NCBI GenBank assembly: GCA_007922225.1
Contig: ML679970.1
Location: 38,981,460 to 39,045,459 of the forward strand
Origin: Emydura subglobosa
Taxonomy: Eukaryota; Chordata; Testudines; Chelidae
Direction of reading: 5' to 3'
Length of the DNA stretch: 64,000 nt
The first letter of the stretch is position 1, and each line of letters starts with the position of its first letter. Of this stretch, positions 53,301 to 64,000 are shown one piece after another. Under the pieces are notes generated by a model. That model was not told the DNA's origin, did no database searches, and saw only the letters and a list, made by a program, of their open reading frames with translations. A program made the position numbers and the translations under genes.

Positions 53301-56300
53301 GCTCTAATTTGAGTACGGTGCCTGGGAAAGAATATAGCCTTTTCTCTTTCCCCCTTTTTAAATGAATTTAGTGCCAGTGAAAAATGATGGTATAATAGCT
53401 TTTAGCAAGACAGCCATATTTTTTAAATAGTAGCCTCCTTTTTTGTGGGTAGAACTCAAACAGAGGCATAAATACACAGATCTGTGAATGCAATTCTTTT
53501 ATGTGGGTACAAAATGCACCCATAAAATGGACAGTTGAGCTTCAGCCCTTTGAAAATTTACCTTATTTAACAACAGAGGAAATACATCTGGAACTACTAT
53601 ACAAGTTCCCTTCAAGCCAAATTATGACTCCACTTATCAGCCTCAAACTTGATTTGGAGGAGTCATCTGAAGAAGTGAGAGAGACTTGTAGACAGTATTG
53701 CAATTAATTGGGTGTTAAATTTTAGGTAAAACAATAGCAGATAAGGTAGCAGTTAGTGTAGTCAGTAGGCAGCAATTTAAAAGGAGTCAATGTATCAGAT
53801 TAACCAGTGCTAGCAGCACAAAGAAAAATAGATGACTAGTGTAAAGTCCAAAATATAGCAAGTCTACAATCATCGTTCAATTAAATATCCCTCTCATTCA
53901 TACCTCCTTAAAGGTTGATTACTGCTTGCACATCTTCCAAGAGAAGAAATCAATACAGGCAATACTCAAAACCAAAAGAAAAGATACACACTTGTGACTC
54001 ATATTCATGCAGACTGACAATAGATCTAGACTTCCTCCTCTTTCCCCTGACTTCTTTGGAGTCCATATTAACCTCTGAGAAAGCAGAAAGAAATGAAAGT
54101 ATGGGAGGGCCCTGCCTCCTTACATAATCTTGCCTAAAGGACTCCATGTCTTCAAACAGGATCCACATAGTCTAGTAATGATCAGCTTTTTAGAGAGTTT
54201 CAGGGTTGGTGTGGGGATGTGCAGGTGAATCCGAAGACTGTGAATACATACTGAAAATCTACTCAAAGAGCTCCAACTATAGAAGAGCAACTCTTCTGTG
54301 TTGCCTTCCAAAAACCTTTCACAGACTCTGTCACAGGTCTTTTAGCTAGCGGCTCTTAATTTTTCAAAGAACAAGTCACCAAAAATTAGGAAAATATATA
54401 TATTCTTACCTGAAATTTTCATTTCTTTGAGTAATAAGATCCAGAGATCCATTATAATGGGAGTTGCACAACAGCATGTCTCCAAAATGGGAAGCAGGAT
54501 CATCTTTTAAATATGAACATCCAACAGGAGGTATATTATATATCCTCCATCTTCAGCTAGGCTCTAATATATAGAGAAAAGTCTTCCGCCAAAAATGGAA
54601 GTGGCTAAGGACTGGATGACCAATATGTAAAATTCTGGTGAATTTATGAAAATGATCACCATCTGGCTGCTTACCAGGTCTTAATACAAGAGACAAAACT
54701 CCTCTGCCTTGAGACTGGCATTGCTTCTAAGGACTGGACTTTGCTGTTTAAAAGAAGTATCAACTTTTTTTTAAATTTACTTTGTGAATGACTGCTATGG
54801 CAGTTGTAACCTTATTTTGACCAAAGCTATAGGTAGCCATTTTCTCCTAAACTGTAAGCATCCGGCTCCAATCAGAATTCTAACTCCAGACAGAGCTTGT
54901 TCAAAATTTTGCCGATAGCTCCGAGGCAACTAAGGGTACTTACTGACCTCATCTCAATACCTAAGCTATCATTGGTGCTTCAGACTCTTTCAATTTGCCA
55001 TATGACCTATATTCCTTTCTACAATGTCTGACAGGAGCCAGAATTGTAAATAAACTTTTGGGATGACTCTGAATAGCCTCAGCTTTCTACAAAGTTTCCC
55101 ATTGTATCACTAAGACAAACAGGAAGTGATTTTCCTGATCATTGGATCTCAAGGATGAAAGCCACATACAACAGTGAGAATCAGATTTGTTGGATCTCAC
55201 TATATTGTTCATAGAGCAGTCTTCAGGCCATGGGAATTTTAGGCTGAGAGGGACAATATTTTCAATAATTTCCATCCATATCATTCCTTGTAAAAGCATG
55301 GATAGGAATTTAGGGTATCAGATGGCAGCTTGAGTATACATTGTGTTGGTCTAATGCCACTTGAGCATTTTCATGGCCAAAAGAGGGGGATGAGGGGATG
55401 CCTGCTTGGACTTCGCTGCTGTCTATAATCTGTATAGTGAGAAGGTCACACTTTCAGGTAAAAAAGGACCTGAGTTAAAAATTTTGATCCCTGGACACCA
55501 GCCACCTTTATTTTTAGCAGTGATACAAGGCTGAATTTGGACTTGTGTAAACTAAGGAATTTTCTGGCCTCATGAAGAGATGCAGCTGGGAACAATAACC
55601 TGGACATTATGACATGATGACCCACAATAAGAGATGGGTACAATAGCCCAATAGTTTGGGCATCTGGCTGCAGCAACTAGTGATGACAGCCCAATACTTT
55701 CTTAGGCTTTTAGGAGTATTGGGAAATCTCATCCCTTTATAAACCTTCCCAAGGGAGTACAAGGAGGGATATATGGCTATACAGCTTGTCTGTAGCAGTG
55801 GCAGCCCCCCTAAGCACAAATTTCACATTACTCCATATTCTGTCTGTAAGAATCTATCCTTTGAAGGTTTGCTTGGATTTTCTGTTGGCTATTTTTCAAA
55901 TATTTTATTATTTAACTGCTTATCTATTTATTGACTGATTATTTCAAATATTTATTATTTGACTGTTTAACTCTGATTGGGACAGTTGGCCTTTCTTCCC
56001 TAAGAAAGAAGAGTTCCCTTGTGCGTGTGTTAGGAGATGTGTGCAAAAGTTCAAAGGAATCAGCAGATCTGTGGCCTGGTCTTTTGTGAACTGATCTGCC
56101 ACACTATATTCCAAGAAGGTAAGCAGGGAACCAGGTGCTGACAATTATCCACCATGCTGCACTCCATGAAGATAAGCAGAAGAAACAGCATTGACTTTAT
56201 TCATTTTCCTTTTGGTAGTTTGTCCCCATAATCCTGATCCAGAGGAGAGACCAAAACTGGGTTCAGAGATTTCTCAAACAATACTTCAAGTGAGCAGTGA

Positions 56301-57749
56301 TCACACTCTCCTCAAAAAGGATAGACTTACTGTCTCCTCTTCCTCCACATGAACCCCTTCTGGGTCTCTTAAAGACTGTCCCAGGGTTCAAGAATGGACT
56401 CTCAAGAAGCTCTAATTCTCTCTACTGCATGGGAACCCCATGGGACAGGTAAATTTATGTTTATCCAGGAGCCATCGCCTGGGTTTTAATAGGGGAACCT
56501 CTGGGAGGTTTGTTATAGAGGTGGCAGGAATAGGAGGGAGTTGAGGCCAAAGGCCCCTTACCACACACTCTGCCATTAGCATTATACCCACTGTGAGCGG
56601 TGCCCTCCATCTGCTACCTGAGGGGAGGCTACAGCTGCATTCTGCATTCAGAAACATGGATGCTGGTACAAACTCCAGAGACTTGAATGTGATCTTGCAC
56701 AGTGCCCTTCTGGCATTACTTCGCCTGATGAAGCTTAAGAGGGGTGAACTGCTTCACTCAGGAGCAAGTTCTTCTAACTCTATCAGTCACCCTTCCTAGG
56801 TGGGTGAGGGGAGCCAAGATACCCAAAGATGAGATGGTGCCTGCATCTTGTCTAGCAGATCTAGCCTCTCCAATCCTACCTGTCTCCTTTCCTATGTGGA
56901 AGGCTGGGGGAAAGGCAAACTCACCCAGATGGGGTGACAAGAGAACTATGTTCTGTCCAAATCTGGCCAAGCTTCCTAAAGAGAGATGATAAGGGGGTGA
57001 AGCTGGAGATGCAGATACTTCCCCTTTTGCCTCTGGCTTTTCTTGTAAGGCACCAGCCACTACTAGGCACCTCAGAAGGAGAAGTAGAGCTAAAGGAACA
57101 ATCTCCCAAAAAAGCAAATGCAGCCCTGGGAAACATCTGGGAATTAGACTGCCCAAATACTGAACAAAAGTGTTAGAAATTTGAAATAAAGTTTGGAATT
57201 TTCTCTAGAAAAGCTCTGCAACAGGGAGGTTTGATTTATTTAATTAGCAATGAGTGAGGCTGAATGTAAGTTTAAATTGAACAAGTGAAACTTTATTAAA
57301 TACTGTGAATTGCTTTGTCCATGTGGTCACATTGCTTCCAGCCTCACCCTCCATGTTTCTCCATTCCCCTAGTGTCCCATCAGAGAATATGTACACTCTG
57401 ATTCTAGTTCACTAATCATGATAATCTTAACTATTTTACAAACATTTTCATATAAATGTTAAAAACAAGTAATTGATGCCCAGACTTCCTCCCCATGTCC
57501 CTTTGGCCAGAGGTTGGAAGCACATAGCCAGGCAAGAGTCTCATCTTTATCACAGATTCAGCTGGTTACATAGACACAGATAGTTTGATCTCCATAACAC
57601 ATGATCACATCAGGAGTGACCTCTGTGTCTGCCTGTCAGCTGTCTCAGAGCCTAGCAAACTCTCTGTGCGAAGTCTCCTCCCTCTCGGAGGGGTTTGGCC
57701 TCCAGATAGTTCTCTATCTCTCCATTGCCACACACACACACACGGGTCT
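53301..57749. other. Unclassified sequence, probably several old repeats
   Basis: No exon or domain is supported. 54400-54560 ('TTCTTACCTGAAATTTTCAT', 'GAGATCCATTATAATGGGAG') resembles the start of a dispersed element. 57290-57740 looks like an insertion beside the gypsy relic. Minus-strand frames of 60-130 codons here have no recognisable motif. Confidence 0.35.
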
Positions 57750-58640
57750 GGGTGTCAGCTAACATCAGTAATACGCCTGGACAACACCCGGTAGCAATGG
57801 AGACACATCAACATGCTTTGTAATCTTTCTGGAGCACTAAAAAGGGGTGTTGCCCGGACTGTCTCTAGGGGTGTGTAGTCTGATTGCACTATTACTGAAT
57901 AGCCATAGGTGTATTGATAAAATTGCTCCACTCCAAATACCACAGCTGTTTCTATTTGGATATACCTGCTCAGTCTCTGACAAGGTCCTTCTGCAAAAGA
58001 GCTGTACCAAATCCTCTCTCTGATGCATCACACTAGAATGTCAATGGCTCAACTGGCAGGTAGTACTTCAGGACAGGAGCATCTGTTGTTATATCTTTCA
58101 GCATGTCAAATGACTGATACTAGGGCCTGCCCAGCCCCACTCAATATCTTGCCTTATGATCTGATGTTTGGGTTCCACTACTGCGGACAGGTGTAAGCAG
58201 AACTTGAACAGAAAATGTATCATTCCTATCATCCACAGCAGCTGGCATGTCTCTGACGGCCTTGATCTTGTTGGGATCTACTTGCATTCCTTGTATTGTG
58301 AGCTGTACTCAACGTATAAATTGACATACATATCACCACAAGCTTTTGGAGTTATATTTTTTCTGGATTGAATTTTATGTTCACATCTCTGCATCACTGT
58401 AGAAAAGCTTGTAGTTTTATGCCATGGTCTTGTTCAGCTTCTGTATCATTTCTCCCTTCATCTACAATGAGGATATTTGCAGTTATTTTCAACCCAGGCA
58501 GTCATTTCAGTGCTTGGGTGAGTATTCTCTGGAACACCTCTGGTGCATGGCTTCCATCGGCACGCACAACCATCTGTAGTGATCAAAAACTGTTGCAAAT
58601 GTTGTCAGCATGCTGGACTCTTTGGCTTATGTGCCAAAAC
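57750..58640 (-). mobile_element. Ty3/gypsy retrotransposon RT-RNase H relic
   Basis: On the minus strand, in order: 'HAPEVFQRILTQALK' (RT fingers/palm), a decayed active site ('ITANILIVDEG', where gypsy RTs have x-D-D-I-L-I-x), 'NIKFNPEKI', a palm/thumb stretch, 'MLKDI..DAPVLKYYLPVEPL' in broken frames, and RNase H at 57755-57943 with 'MVFGVEQFYQYTYGYSVIVQ' then 'SDYTPLE' and 'APERLQSML'. This is the standard Ty3/gypsy order. Many stops; no integrase or LTR is identifiable. Confidence 0.75.
57755..57943 (-). pseudogene. Gypsy RNase H fragment
   Basis: 'VEQFYQYTYGYSVIVQSDYT' and 'PLETV' match the gypsy RNase H block ('ERF.QYTYGR.V.V.SDHKPLE'), including the conserved Asp; the usual His-Lys after it is Tyr-Thr. 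'APERLQSMLMCLHCYRV' follows. The frame ends at 57755, next to an unrelated sequence. Confidence 0.75.
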
Positions 58641-58743
58641 TCGTTCCCCACATCAAAGCCCATAAAGATCCTGACTTTGACAAGTTCTTGCAAGATGTCA
58701 TCAAGTTTGCACTGTGGACATTACCATCTTTTCAATGTCCAGT

Positions 58744-58975
58744 TAAGAACATAAGAACTGCCATACTGGGTCCAACTATGGTCCATCTTGCCCAGTATTT
58801 TATCTCTGACAGTGGCCCATACCAGAGCATCAAAGGGAGTTATGGAGCAATCCACCCATGCATTTCACTCCTGGGGGTCAGAAACTTATGGCTGCCTTAA
58901 GCACAGTGTTGCATCCCTCGTCGTGGCTAACAACAACTGATGGACCTATTCTCCATGAAATTATCCAATTCCATG
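58744..58975 (-). mobile_element. CR1 LINE 3' end, minus strand
   Basis: On the plus strand it reads 'AAGAACATAAGAACTGCCAT', 'ACTGGGTCCAACTATGGTCC', 'GACAGTGGCCCATACCAGAG', then 'CTGATGGACCTATTCTCCAT'. These blocks, reversed, are those of a CR1 3' UTR. It directly abuts the gypsy relic. Confidence 0.7.
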
Positions 58976-60256
58976 GCTTTGGGTCTATGCAGATTTGCTT
59001 GATGGCTTCTTTAACATACCATGCTGCTTACCTAGGGTATCTGGCATCTACAGGTACTACGATACCCCTACTCTGGAGACTTTTGAACTGCTTGTATACT
59101 GAATTACATAATGCCACTGGAATTTTCTTTTGTGGTAAGTGTAAGATATACTTCCAGTCTCAGCTTTCCTCTGAGACACCCATCACCTTTGAAAACTGTA
59201 TCCTGAAGTGTATTTCAGCCATCAATGACTCCAGAGGAAATTTCTCTTACCTCACTTCCTTCCTCCTAGGCTGTCATCAATAAAATGTAAAAATATGCTA
59301 CAGCAGCTGCCAGTTTAAGATGCAAAAATAATAGTATAGTCTGATATCCTGCTTTTAATATTTGAGTGACTTCTTTAAAATGGTTCTGAAGAATCAATAA
59401 TTAAATTTCAGAAAGACCCAGTTTAAAAAGAATGTTGATAGAAAACAGCCTACATTCATTAGGACTGCTCTGTTGCAGAGTGCCAGCATTCCCAGACACC
59501 AATGCCACTTCAGTGATCAAAATCAAAGAGATTCTAGATTCTCACTTTTGGAAGAACGGATGTAAGGTACACAAAGTGATCTGGATGAAGGCTATTCCCA
59601 TGTCATTTCATATAAACTATCAAGAGTCTGAAAGTGTCATTCCACAGAATTTGGTTCCAGCATTACAAAAGTAGCGTCAAGAAATTCCAAATGAGATATT
59701 TATTCTTCACGGTAGATATCATCTTTTCGATGTAAGGGATATATGACGCCCTTTATTAAATCCTCTAGGCAGAACATTTCTTACTGAACGTTTATATTAT
59801 GCCTTCCCACATAACTCCCAATTACCTAAGTGCTTAATGAACACCAACTCATCTATGACTGGCTGAGTATACAGGAATATTTAAAACTGTACTTGATAAA
59901 AATATATGACAGATAATATAGTCAGATAATATATTCATGATCTTTAAGAAAAAGAACAAACAGGCCAGAACATCTCCTGATATTAATTATTAAGTGCCAT
60001 AATTGTGCATGATATTCGGTGTTTCCCACAGATTACACACAAAAAGACAAAACCTGCTTCCTTAGGCCAAATTCTATTTGCAGTTAAAGCTAATGGTTAC
60101 ACAATTTCCTATTAAAATACAAAAGACGTTATCAAGAAACAGCAATTATAATTACTTATAAAAAATTAATGTCAATTGGTAAATATATTAGGTGATATTT
60201 TCCATTTAATGGCATCCCTTAAAATATTTACATAATTAGCTTTATTTCTGTGGGGA
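58976..60256. other. Unassigned intron sequence
   Basis: The first about 300 bases may include more of a CR1 or other old repeat. Open frames at 58858-59283 and 59432-59674 have no recognised domain or splice support. The remainder is AT-rich. Confidence 0.4.
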
Positions 60257-60602
60257 AAAACAAGGTTACTTACCAGTAACTGATGTTCTTCAAGATGTGT
60301 TGCTCATGTCCATTCCATTATAGGTGTGTGCACACCTCCGTGCACAGTTCCCAGAACTTTTTTCCCCTTAGCAGATCCCGTAGAGCCGGCTTGGTGCCCC
60401 CTGGACTCCCGCGCACATGCTGCGGTATATGAGGAACTGCTGGCCCTATATCCCCTCAGTCCCTTCCTTCTGCCAACTCCGGCAGCAGGGACGGGGTGGT
60501 TTGTGGAATGGACATGAGCAACACATCTCGAAGAACATCAGTTACTGATAAGTAACCTTGTTTTCTTCTTCGAGTGATTGCTCATGATCATTCCACTACA
60601 GG
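60257..60602. repeat. DIRS right end and ICR
   Basis: The outer 'ACAAGGTTACTTACCAGTAA' and 'CTGATGTTCTTCAAGATG' are answered by 'CATCTCGAAGAACATCAG' and 'TTACTGATAAGTAACCTTGT' at about 60520-60562. The ICR continues with 'TTCTTCGAGTGATTGCTCAT', the complement of the left-end type. This is the clearest copy of the end-ICR pairing in the window. Confidence 0.82.
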
Positions 60603-60679
60603 TGACTAACAAGCAACATCTTGGAGGTGGATAGGAGTTACCGGTGACCTGTCCTCAGCAAGGCTCTGCCGAATCCCAC

Positions 60680-61450
60680 ATCCCCTCTCACCTGCTGGAC
60701 AATAGTGTAGTGGGACGTGAAGGCATGCACCAATGGCCAGGTAGCAGCTTTGCAGATGTCCTGTAGGGGCATTCTCTCCACGAGGAGATACGCTGGGTGG
60801 AGACAGGTGAGTCTTTCATCTGGTCCGCCACTGCGATGAAGAGCTGCATCGATTTCCGGAACGGCTTTGTATGCTCAATGTAGAAGGCCAGGGCTCGTCT
60901 CACATACAGCGAATGCCATCTCCTCTCCTCCTCCGAACCGTGTGGTTTGGAAAAAAACACAGAGAGAAAAATATCTTGGTTACAATGAAATTGGAAAACC
61001 ACCTTGGGAAGGAAGGCTGGATGCGACCTTAACTACACCTTATCTTTATAAAATACAGCATAAGGGAGATCCTCCTAGCTGAGGTAATGGCCACCAGGAA
61101 ATGGCTACCGTCCATGAAAGCACGAGCAGGAGGCATGAAGCCATGGGTTCAAAGGGGGGCCATGACAGTCTCGAGAGGACTAGGTTGAGATCCCAGGGAG
61201 GCACCGGGGAAAGCCTGCAGATAAAGCCTCTCCACCCCCTTGAGGAACCTGACCGACATGGCATGGGAGAACGGGGATCTCACCTCGGGCGGCTGATGGA
61301 AGGCCGAAATGACTGCCAGGTGAACCCTCAACGAGGCCAGCACCAGACCCTGGAGCTTTAACTAGAGTAGGTACTCCAGGATTGCCTGTATAGGCGAGAG
61401 GCTGGGCAGAATACACCGGGGCTCCGCCTAACAGGTAAACTGCCTCCACT
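60680..61450 (-). pseudogene. DIRS tyrosine recombinase, decayed
   Basis: The N-terminal part shows 'VHLAVISAFHQPPEVRSPFS' and 'FLKGVERLYLQAFP' (61149-61343), then 'PWDLNLVLSRLSWPPFEPM'. Towards the C-terminus a frame reads 'PLQDICKAATWPLVHAF' and 'SHYTIVQQ', keeping the Trp and Tyr boxes. The HxxR box is deleted: 'QRISSW' runs directly into the segment before 'PLQDIC'. First-Arg region is frameshifted. Confidence 0.7.
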
Positions 61451-62224
61451 TATCCCGATACACGACCTGTGTAGAAGGTTTCCTGCTGCCAAGCAGGACT
61501 TGTTGGACCTGCACCGAGCAGGCTCTCTCTCCTCCCTCAGCCACAGAGCCTCCAGGCCGTGAAGTGCAGGTAGTCCAGGTACGGGTGCAACAGGCGACCA
61601 TGGTCCTAGGAGAGAAGGTGGTGCCTTCCAGGAGCTCCAAGGATGGGGCGATTGAAAGGTCCAGCAGCATGCTAAACCAATGCTGTCTCGGCCAGGCCGG
61701 AGCGATGAGTATAACATCCGTCCTGTCCCTCTTAATTTTCAGCAGGACCTTGGGCAGGAGTGGAAGAGGCGGAAACGCGTACATGAGGATCCCCATCCAT
61801 TCAATGAGGAACGCATTGGAAATCGACCCAGCTTTCAACCACAGAGCGAGCAGAAACGTGGACACTTCGTATTCCAGGCCGACGCCAATAGATCCAGTTG
61901 GGGAACACCCTACCTCTGGAAGATCGTAGTCTCGACCTCCGGGAGCAACGACCAGTCGTGGCAGGGTAGAAACGACCTGCTGAGGCAATCCACCTCGTCG
62001 TTCCTCACTCCTGGGAGGTGAGAGGCAGTTAAGTGGAAATCGTGCCTTACAGCAAAGTCCCACAGACGGGTAGCTTCCTCGCAGAGGGCCAAGGAGCGTG
62101 CTCCTCCCTCCCTGTTTATGTAAAACATGGCTGTGGTGTTGTCCATCAGCACCTGCACCGCTCTGCCTGTCAGGAATCGGAGGAAAACCCTGCACGCTAG
62201 GCGAATAGCCCTCAGCTCCTTCAC
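61428..62224 (-). pseudogene. DIRS RNase H and junction block
   Basis: RNase H: 'MKELRAIRLAC' (catalytic Glu), 'VLMDNTTAMFYIN' (Asp), 'NDEVDCLSRSF' (Asp) in the frame at 61910-62224. The first Asp region (about 62290) is frameshifted. The junction block in the frame at 61428-62195 shows 'LMYAFPPLPLLPKVLLKIKR'-like sequence and 'VILIAPAWPRQHWF', as in other copies. Confidence 0.7.
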
Positions 62225-62618
62225 GTTGATATGCAGGTGCCTCTCCTCACCCGACCAGAGCCCCTAGGTGCTTAGGTTGGCGCTGAAGTGGGTTCCCCAT
62301 CCCACGTCCGTGTCGGAGATTAGGTGTCAGAGATTAGGGTGACTGACAGGACCAGTTCCCTGAATGGAACGCCTTTCAACACTGCCCTGGGAGACCTCCA
62401 CCAGTCTAGGGAGGCTAGGATGGGCGGGGGAACTGTGACCACCCGATCCAGTGGGTGTCTGCTCGGCACGCATACCGAGGCCAACCATGCCTGAAGCAGT
62501 CTGAGCCTCAGGCGAGCTAGTGTCACTACGTATGTGCAGGCTACCTTGTGGCCTAACAACTGTAAGCAGTGCCTGGCTGTTGTCGTGGGGCATTGGTGCA
62601 GCTGGGAGATGTCAGAGA

Positions 62619-63063
62619 CTATCGCCTCAAAACATGGCTGAGGCAGGAAGCTATGGCCTGGGAGGCATCCAGGGTGGCTCCAATTAATTTTATACGTTGC
62701 ACTGTGGTTAGTGGGGACTTCGGCTTGTTTATGAGCAGTCCCAGCCTGCTGCACGTGACGCAAGTGAGGGTCACGCTCTCTTGCACTTCGGACCTGGACC
62801 TGTCCCAATCAGCCAATTGTTCAGGTAAGGAAAGATTTGCACACCCTTTCGCCTCCAGTGGGCAGCCACTATTGCCATGCATTTGGTGAACACCCTTGGA
62901 GCCGAAGATAGGTAAACTGGTAATGGGAGCCAGCCACCATGAAACGGAGGAAGTGCCTGTGGCTAAGGAGGATGGACACATGAAAGTATGCGTCCTTGAG
63001 GTCGAGAGTGGCATACCAGTCTCCTGGATCCAGGGAAGGGATTATGGAGGCTAGGGAAACCAT
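62619..63063 (-). pseudogene. DIRS reverse transcriptase, broken
   Basis: 'IIPSLDPGDWYATLDLKDAY' then 'FHVSILLSHRHFLRF' (motif A) is intact at 62869-63063. A small deletion then removes the start of the F-G-L-S motif ('QFTYLRLQGCSP'). In the following frame motif C reads 'YLNNWL' at about 62810-62825, where Y-x-D-D is expected. 'LGLLINKPKSPLTTVQRI' continues the thumb. Confidence 0.75.
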
Positions 63064-63468
63064 GCGAAACCTGAGTCATTTGACATATTTGTTTAGACGA
63101 CGCAGATCTAATATGGGTCTCAGACCCCCCTTTGCCTTGGTGATGAGGAAGTACCTCGAATAGAATCCCTTCCCCCTTCTACCTTGAGGAACCATAACCA
63201 CCATTCCTATGTTAAGGAGGGTGTCGACCTCCTGCAAGAGGAGTTGCTCGTGAGAGGGGTCCCTGAAGAGGGACCAAGGAGGGGAGTTGTTGGGGGGGGG
63301 AGGGAGAGCGGGTAGAGGGAAACTGTAGGGTGTAGCTCACTGAGACTATCCCGAGGACACAACGGTCCGACAATCTTTGCCCGTTCGGGATAAAAGGGCC
63401 TTAACCTCTTTAGGAAGGGGCGGGGTGGATCCAGGAGAGCAGTAGGGGCGATACCCTCGGGTGTACCA

Positions 63469-63972
63469 TTAAAACTGCCTCCGATTGCCCGATCCTCGGA
63501 GGGGGGAGGGGTCTGTGCTGGGGGGCTGATTTCGTCTTATAAACCTCCTATTTCTGTCCTTATTTCTGTAGGGTTGAAAGGGCCTAGGCGGAGGCCTTGG
63601 CTGTTGCTGCACCTGGAGCCATGACTGCCACCTGGAAGCCTGCAGCACGTACAGGCCCGGGGAGTGAAGCGTGGCCCTGGAGTCCTTCAGACCGTGCAGC
63701 TTCACATCGGTTTGAACGGAGAACAGGGCCTACCCATAGAAGGGGAGGTCCTGGATCGATTGCTGCACCTCCTGGGGCAGACCTGAGAATTGCAGCCATG
63801 AGCGCCTTTTCATGGAAATGGCGGAGGCTATGGCCCTACCCACTGAGTCAGCAGAATCACTGGATGTCTGGAGCGCCCTAGCCACTGTGATTCCTTCATC
63901 CAGGATGATGGTAAAGTCTGCGGTCTGGTCCTGGTGCAGGGCCTCAGCGAACTGCCTGAGGGAGTCCCACAA
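63469..63972 (-). pseudogene. DIRS gag-like linker region
   Basis: 'DFTIILDEGITVARALQTSS', 'QFSGLPQEVQQSIQDLPFYG' and 'LHGLKDSRATLHSPGLYVLQ' match the blocks at 22456-22990 of the 19-kb copy. A basic, Arg-rich tail follows (about 63480-63560). Two overlapping frames imply one frameshift. Confidence 0.65.
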
Positions 63973-64000
63973 GTTAGAATTATATCTCCCCAGGAAGGCC

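Larger units (their letters stand above)
60257..64000 (-). mobile_element. DIRS retrotransposon, 3' two-thirds (runs off the window)
   Basis: Right end from AAAACAAGGTTACTTACC (60257) through 'GATGTTCTTCAAGATGTG', ICR at about 60505-60602, recombinase, junction block, RNase H, RT and gag-like linker up to the window end. The left terminus and gag start lie beyond 64000. Family as the copy at 19-25 kb by its end sequences and blocks. RT is broken (a small deletion and an altered motif C), and the recombinase has lost the HxxR box. Same strand as DOCK3. Confidence 0.85.

Noticed and set aside
54360..54600. Possible right end of a further DIRS family
   Set aside because: The start ('TCTTACCTGAAATTTTCAT') is suggestive of a transposon end, but no recombinase, RT or inverted partner could be found nearby.
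1..64000. CRISPR arrays, tRNA or rRNA genes, bacterial operons
   Set aside because: No regularly spaced identical repeats, no cloverleaf-forming A/B-box pairs that I could support, no Shine-Dalgarno-led gene clusters. The window is vertebrate nuclear DNA.

Overview
This is nuclear DNA from a vertebrate, most likely a turtle or another non-avian sauropsid. Reasons: CR1 LINE 3' ends, an old MIR/CORE-SINE, L2-clade remnants, foldback DNA transposons of a type I associate with turtle genomes, and above all many DIRS-type (tyrosine recombinase) retrotransposons. There are no bacterial operons, rRNA, tRNA or CRISPR arrays. The species call is inference from repeat content.

The only host-gene sequence I can support is two short coding exons on the minus strand, 51658-51713 (56 nt) and 34999-35095 (97 nt). 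Both have good splice sites and they join in phase. They encode the end of an SH3 domain followed by the linker that I recognise as DOCK3, a guanine nucleotide exchange factor of the DOCK family. The intron between them is 16.6 kb. Most of the window is therefore probably DOCK3 intron, transcribed right to left.

Layout, left to right. 1-7.4 kb: a GC-rich island, an L2/MIR tail, and a CR1 split by an ancient DIRS copy. 7.7-11.9 kb: CR1 3' ends, a foldback MITE and an L2 remnant. 11.9-15.1 kb: a rearranged DIRS copy abutting an older DIRS fragment. 15.7-17.0 kb: a degenerate minisatellite and an LTR-like repeat. 19.16-25.12 kb: the most complete DIRS element, with inverted terminal repeats, gag-like zinc ORF, RT, RNase H, tyrosine recombinase and internal complementary region. 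25.1-30.8 kb: a diverged duplicated segment and a decayed endogenous retrovirus (integrase, envelope pieces, one 3' LTR), which interrupts a DIRS recombinase gene (30.8-31.5 kb). 32.4-33.5 kb: a hAT element inserted into a MITE, then a MIR. 35.0 kb: DOCK3 exon. 36.95-40.66 kb: an internally deleted DIRS carrying a solo LTR. 40.66-45.6 kb: an older DIRS of another family. 45.6-53.3 kb: several dispersed repeats and the second DOCK3 exon. 57.7-59.0 kb: a Ty3/gypsy RT-RNase H relic and a CR1 end. 60.26-64.0 kb: another DIRS copy running off the window.

Every DIRS copy lies on the minus strand, the same strand as DOCK3. Each is visibly broken by stops, frameshifts or lost catalytic residues, so none looks autonomous. 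The region is a layered record of repeated insertion into one intron, not a set of genes working together.
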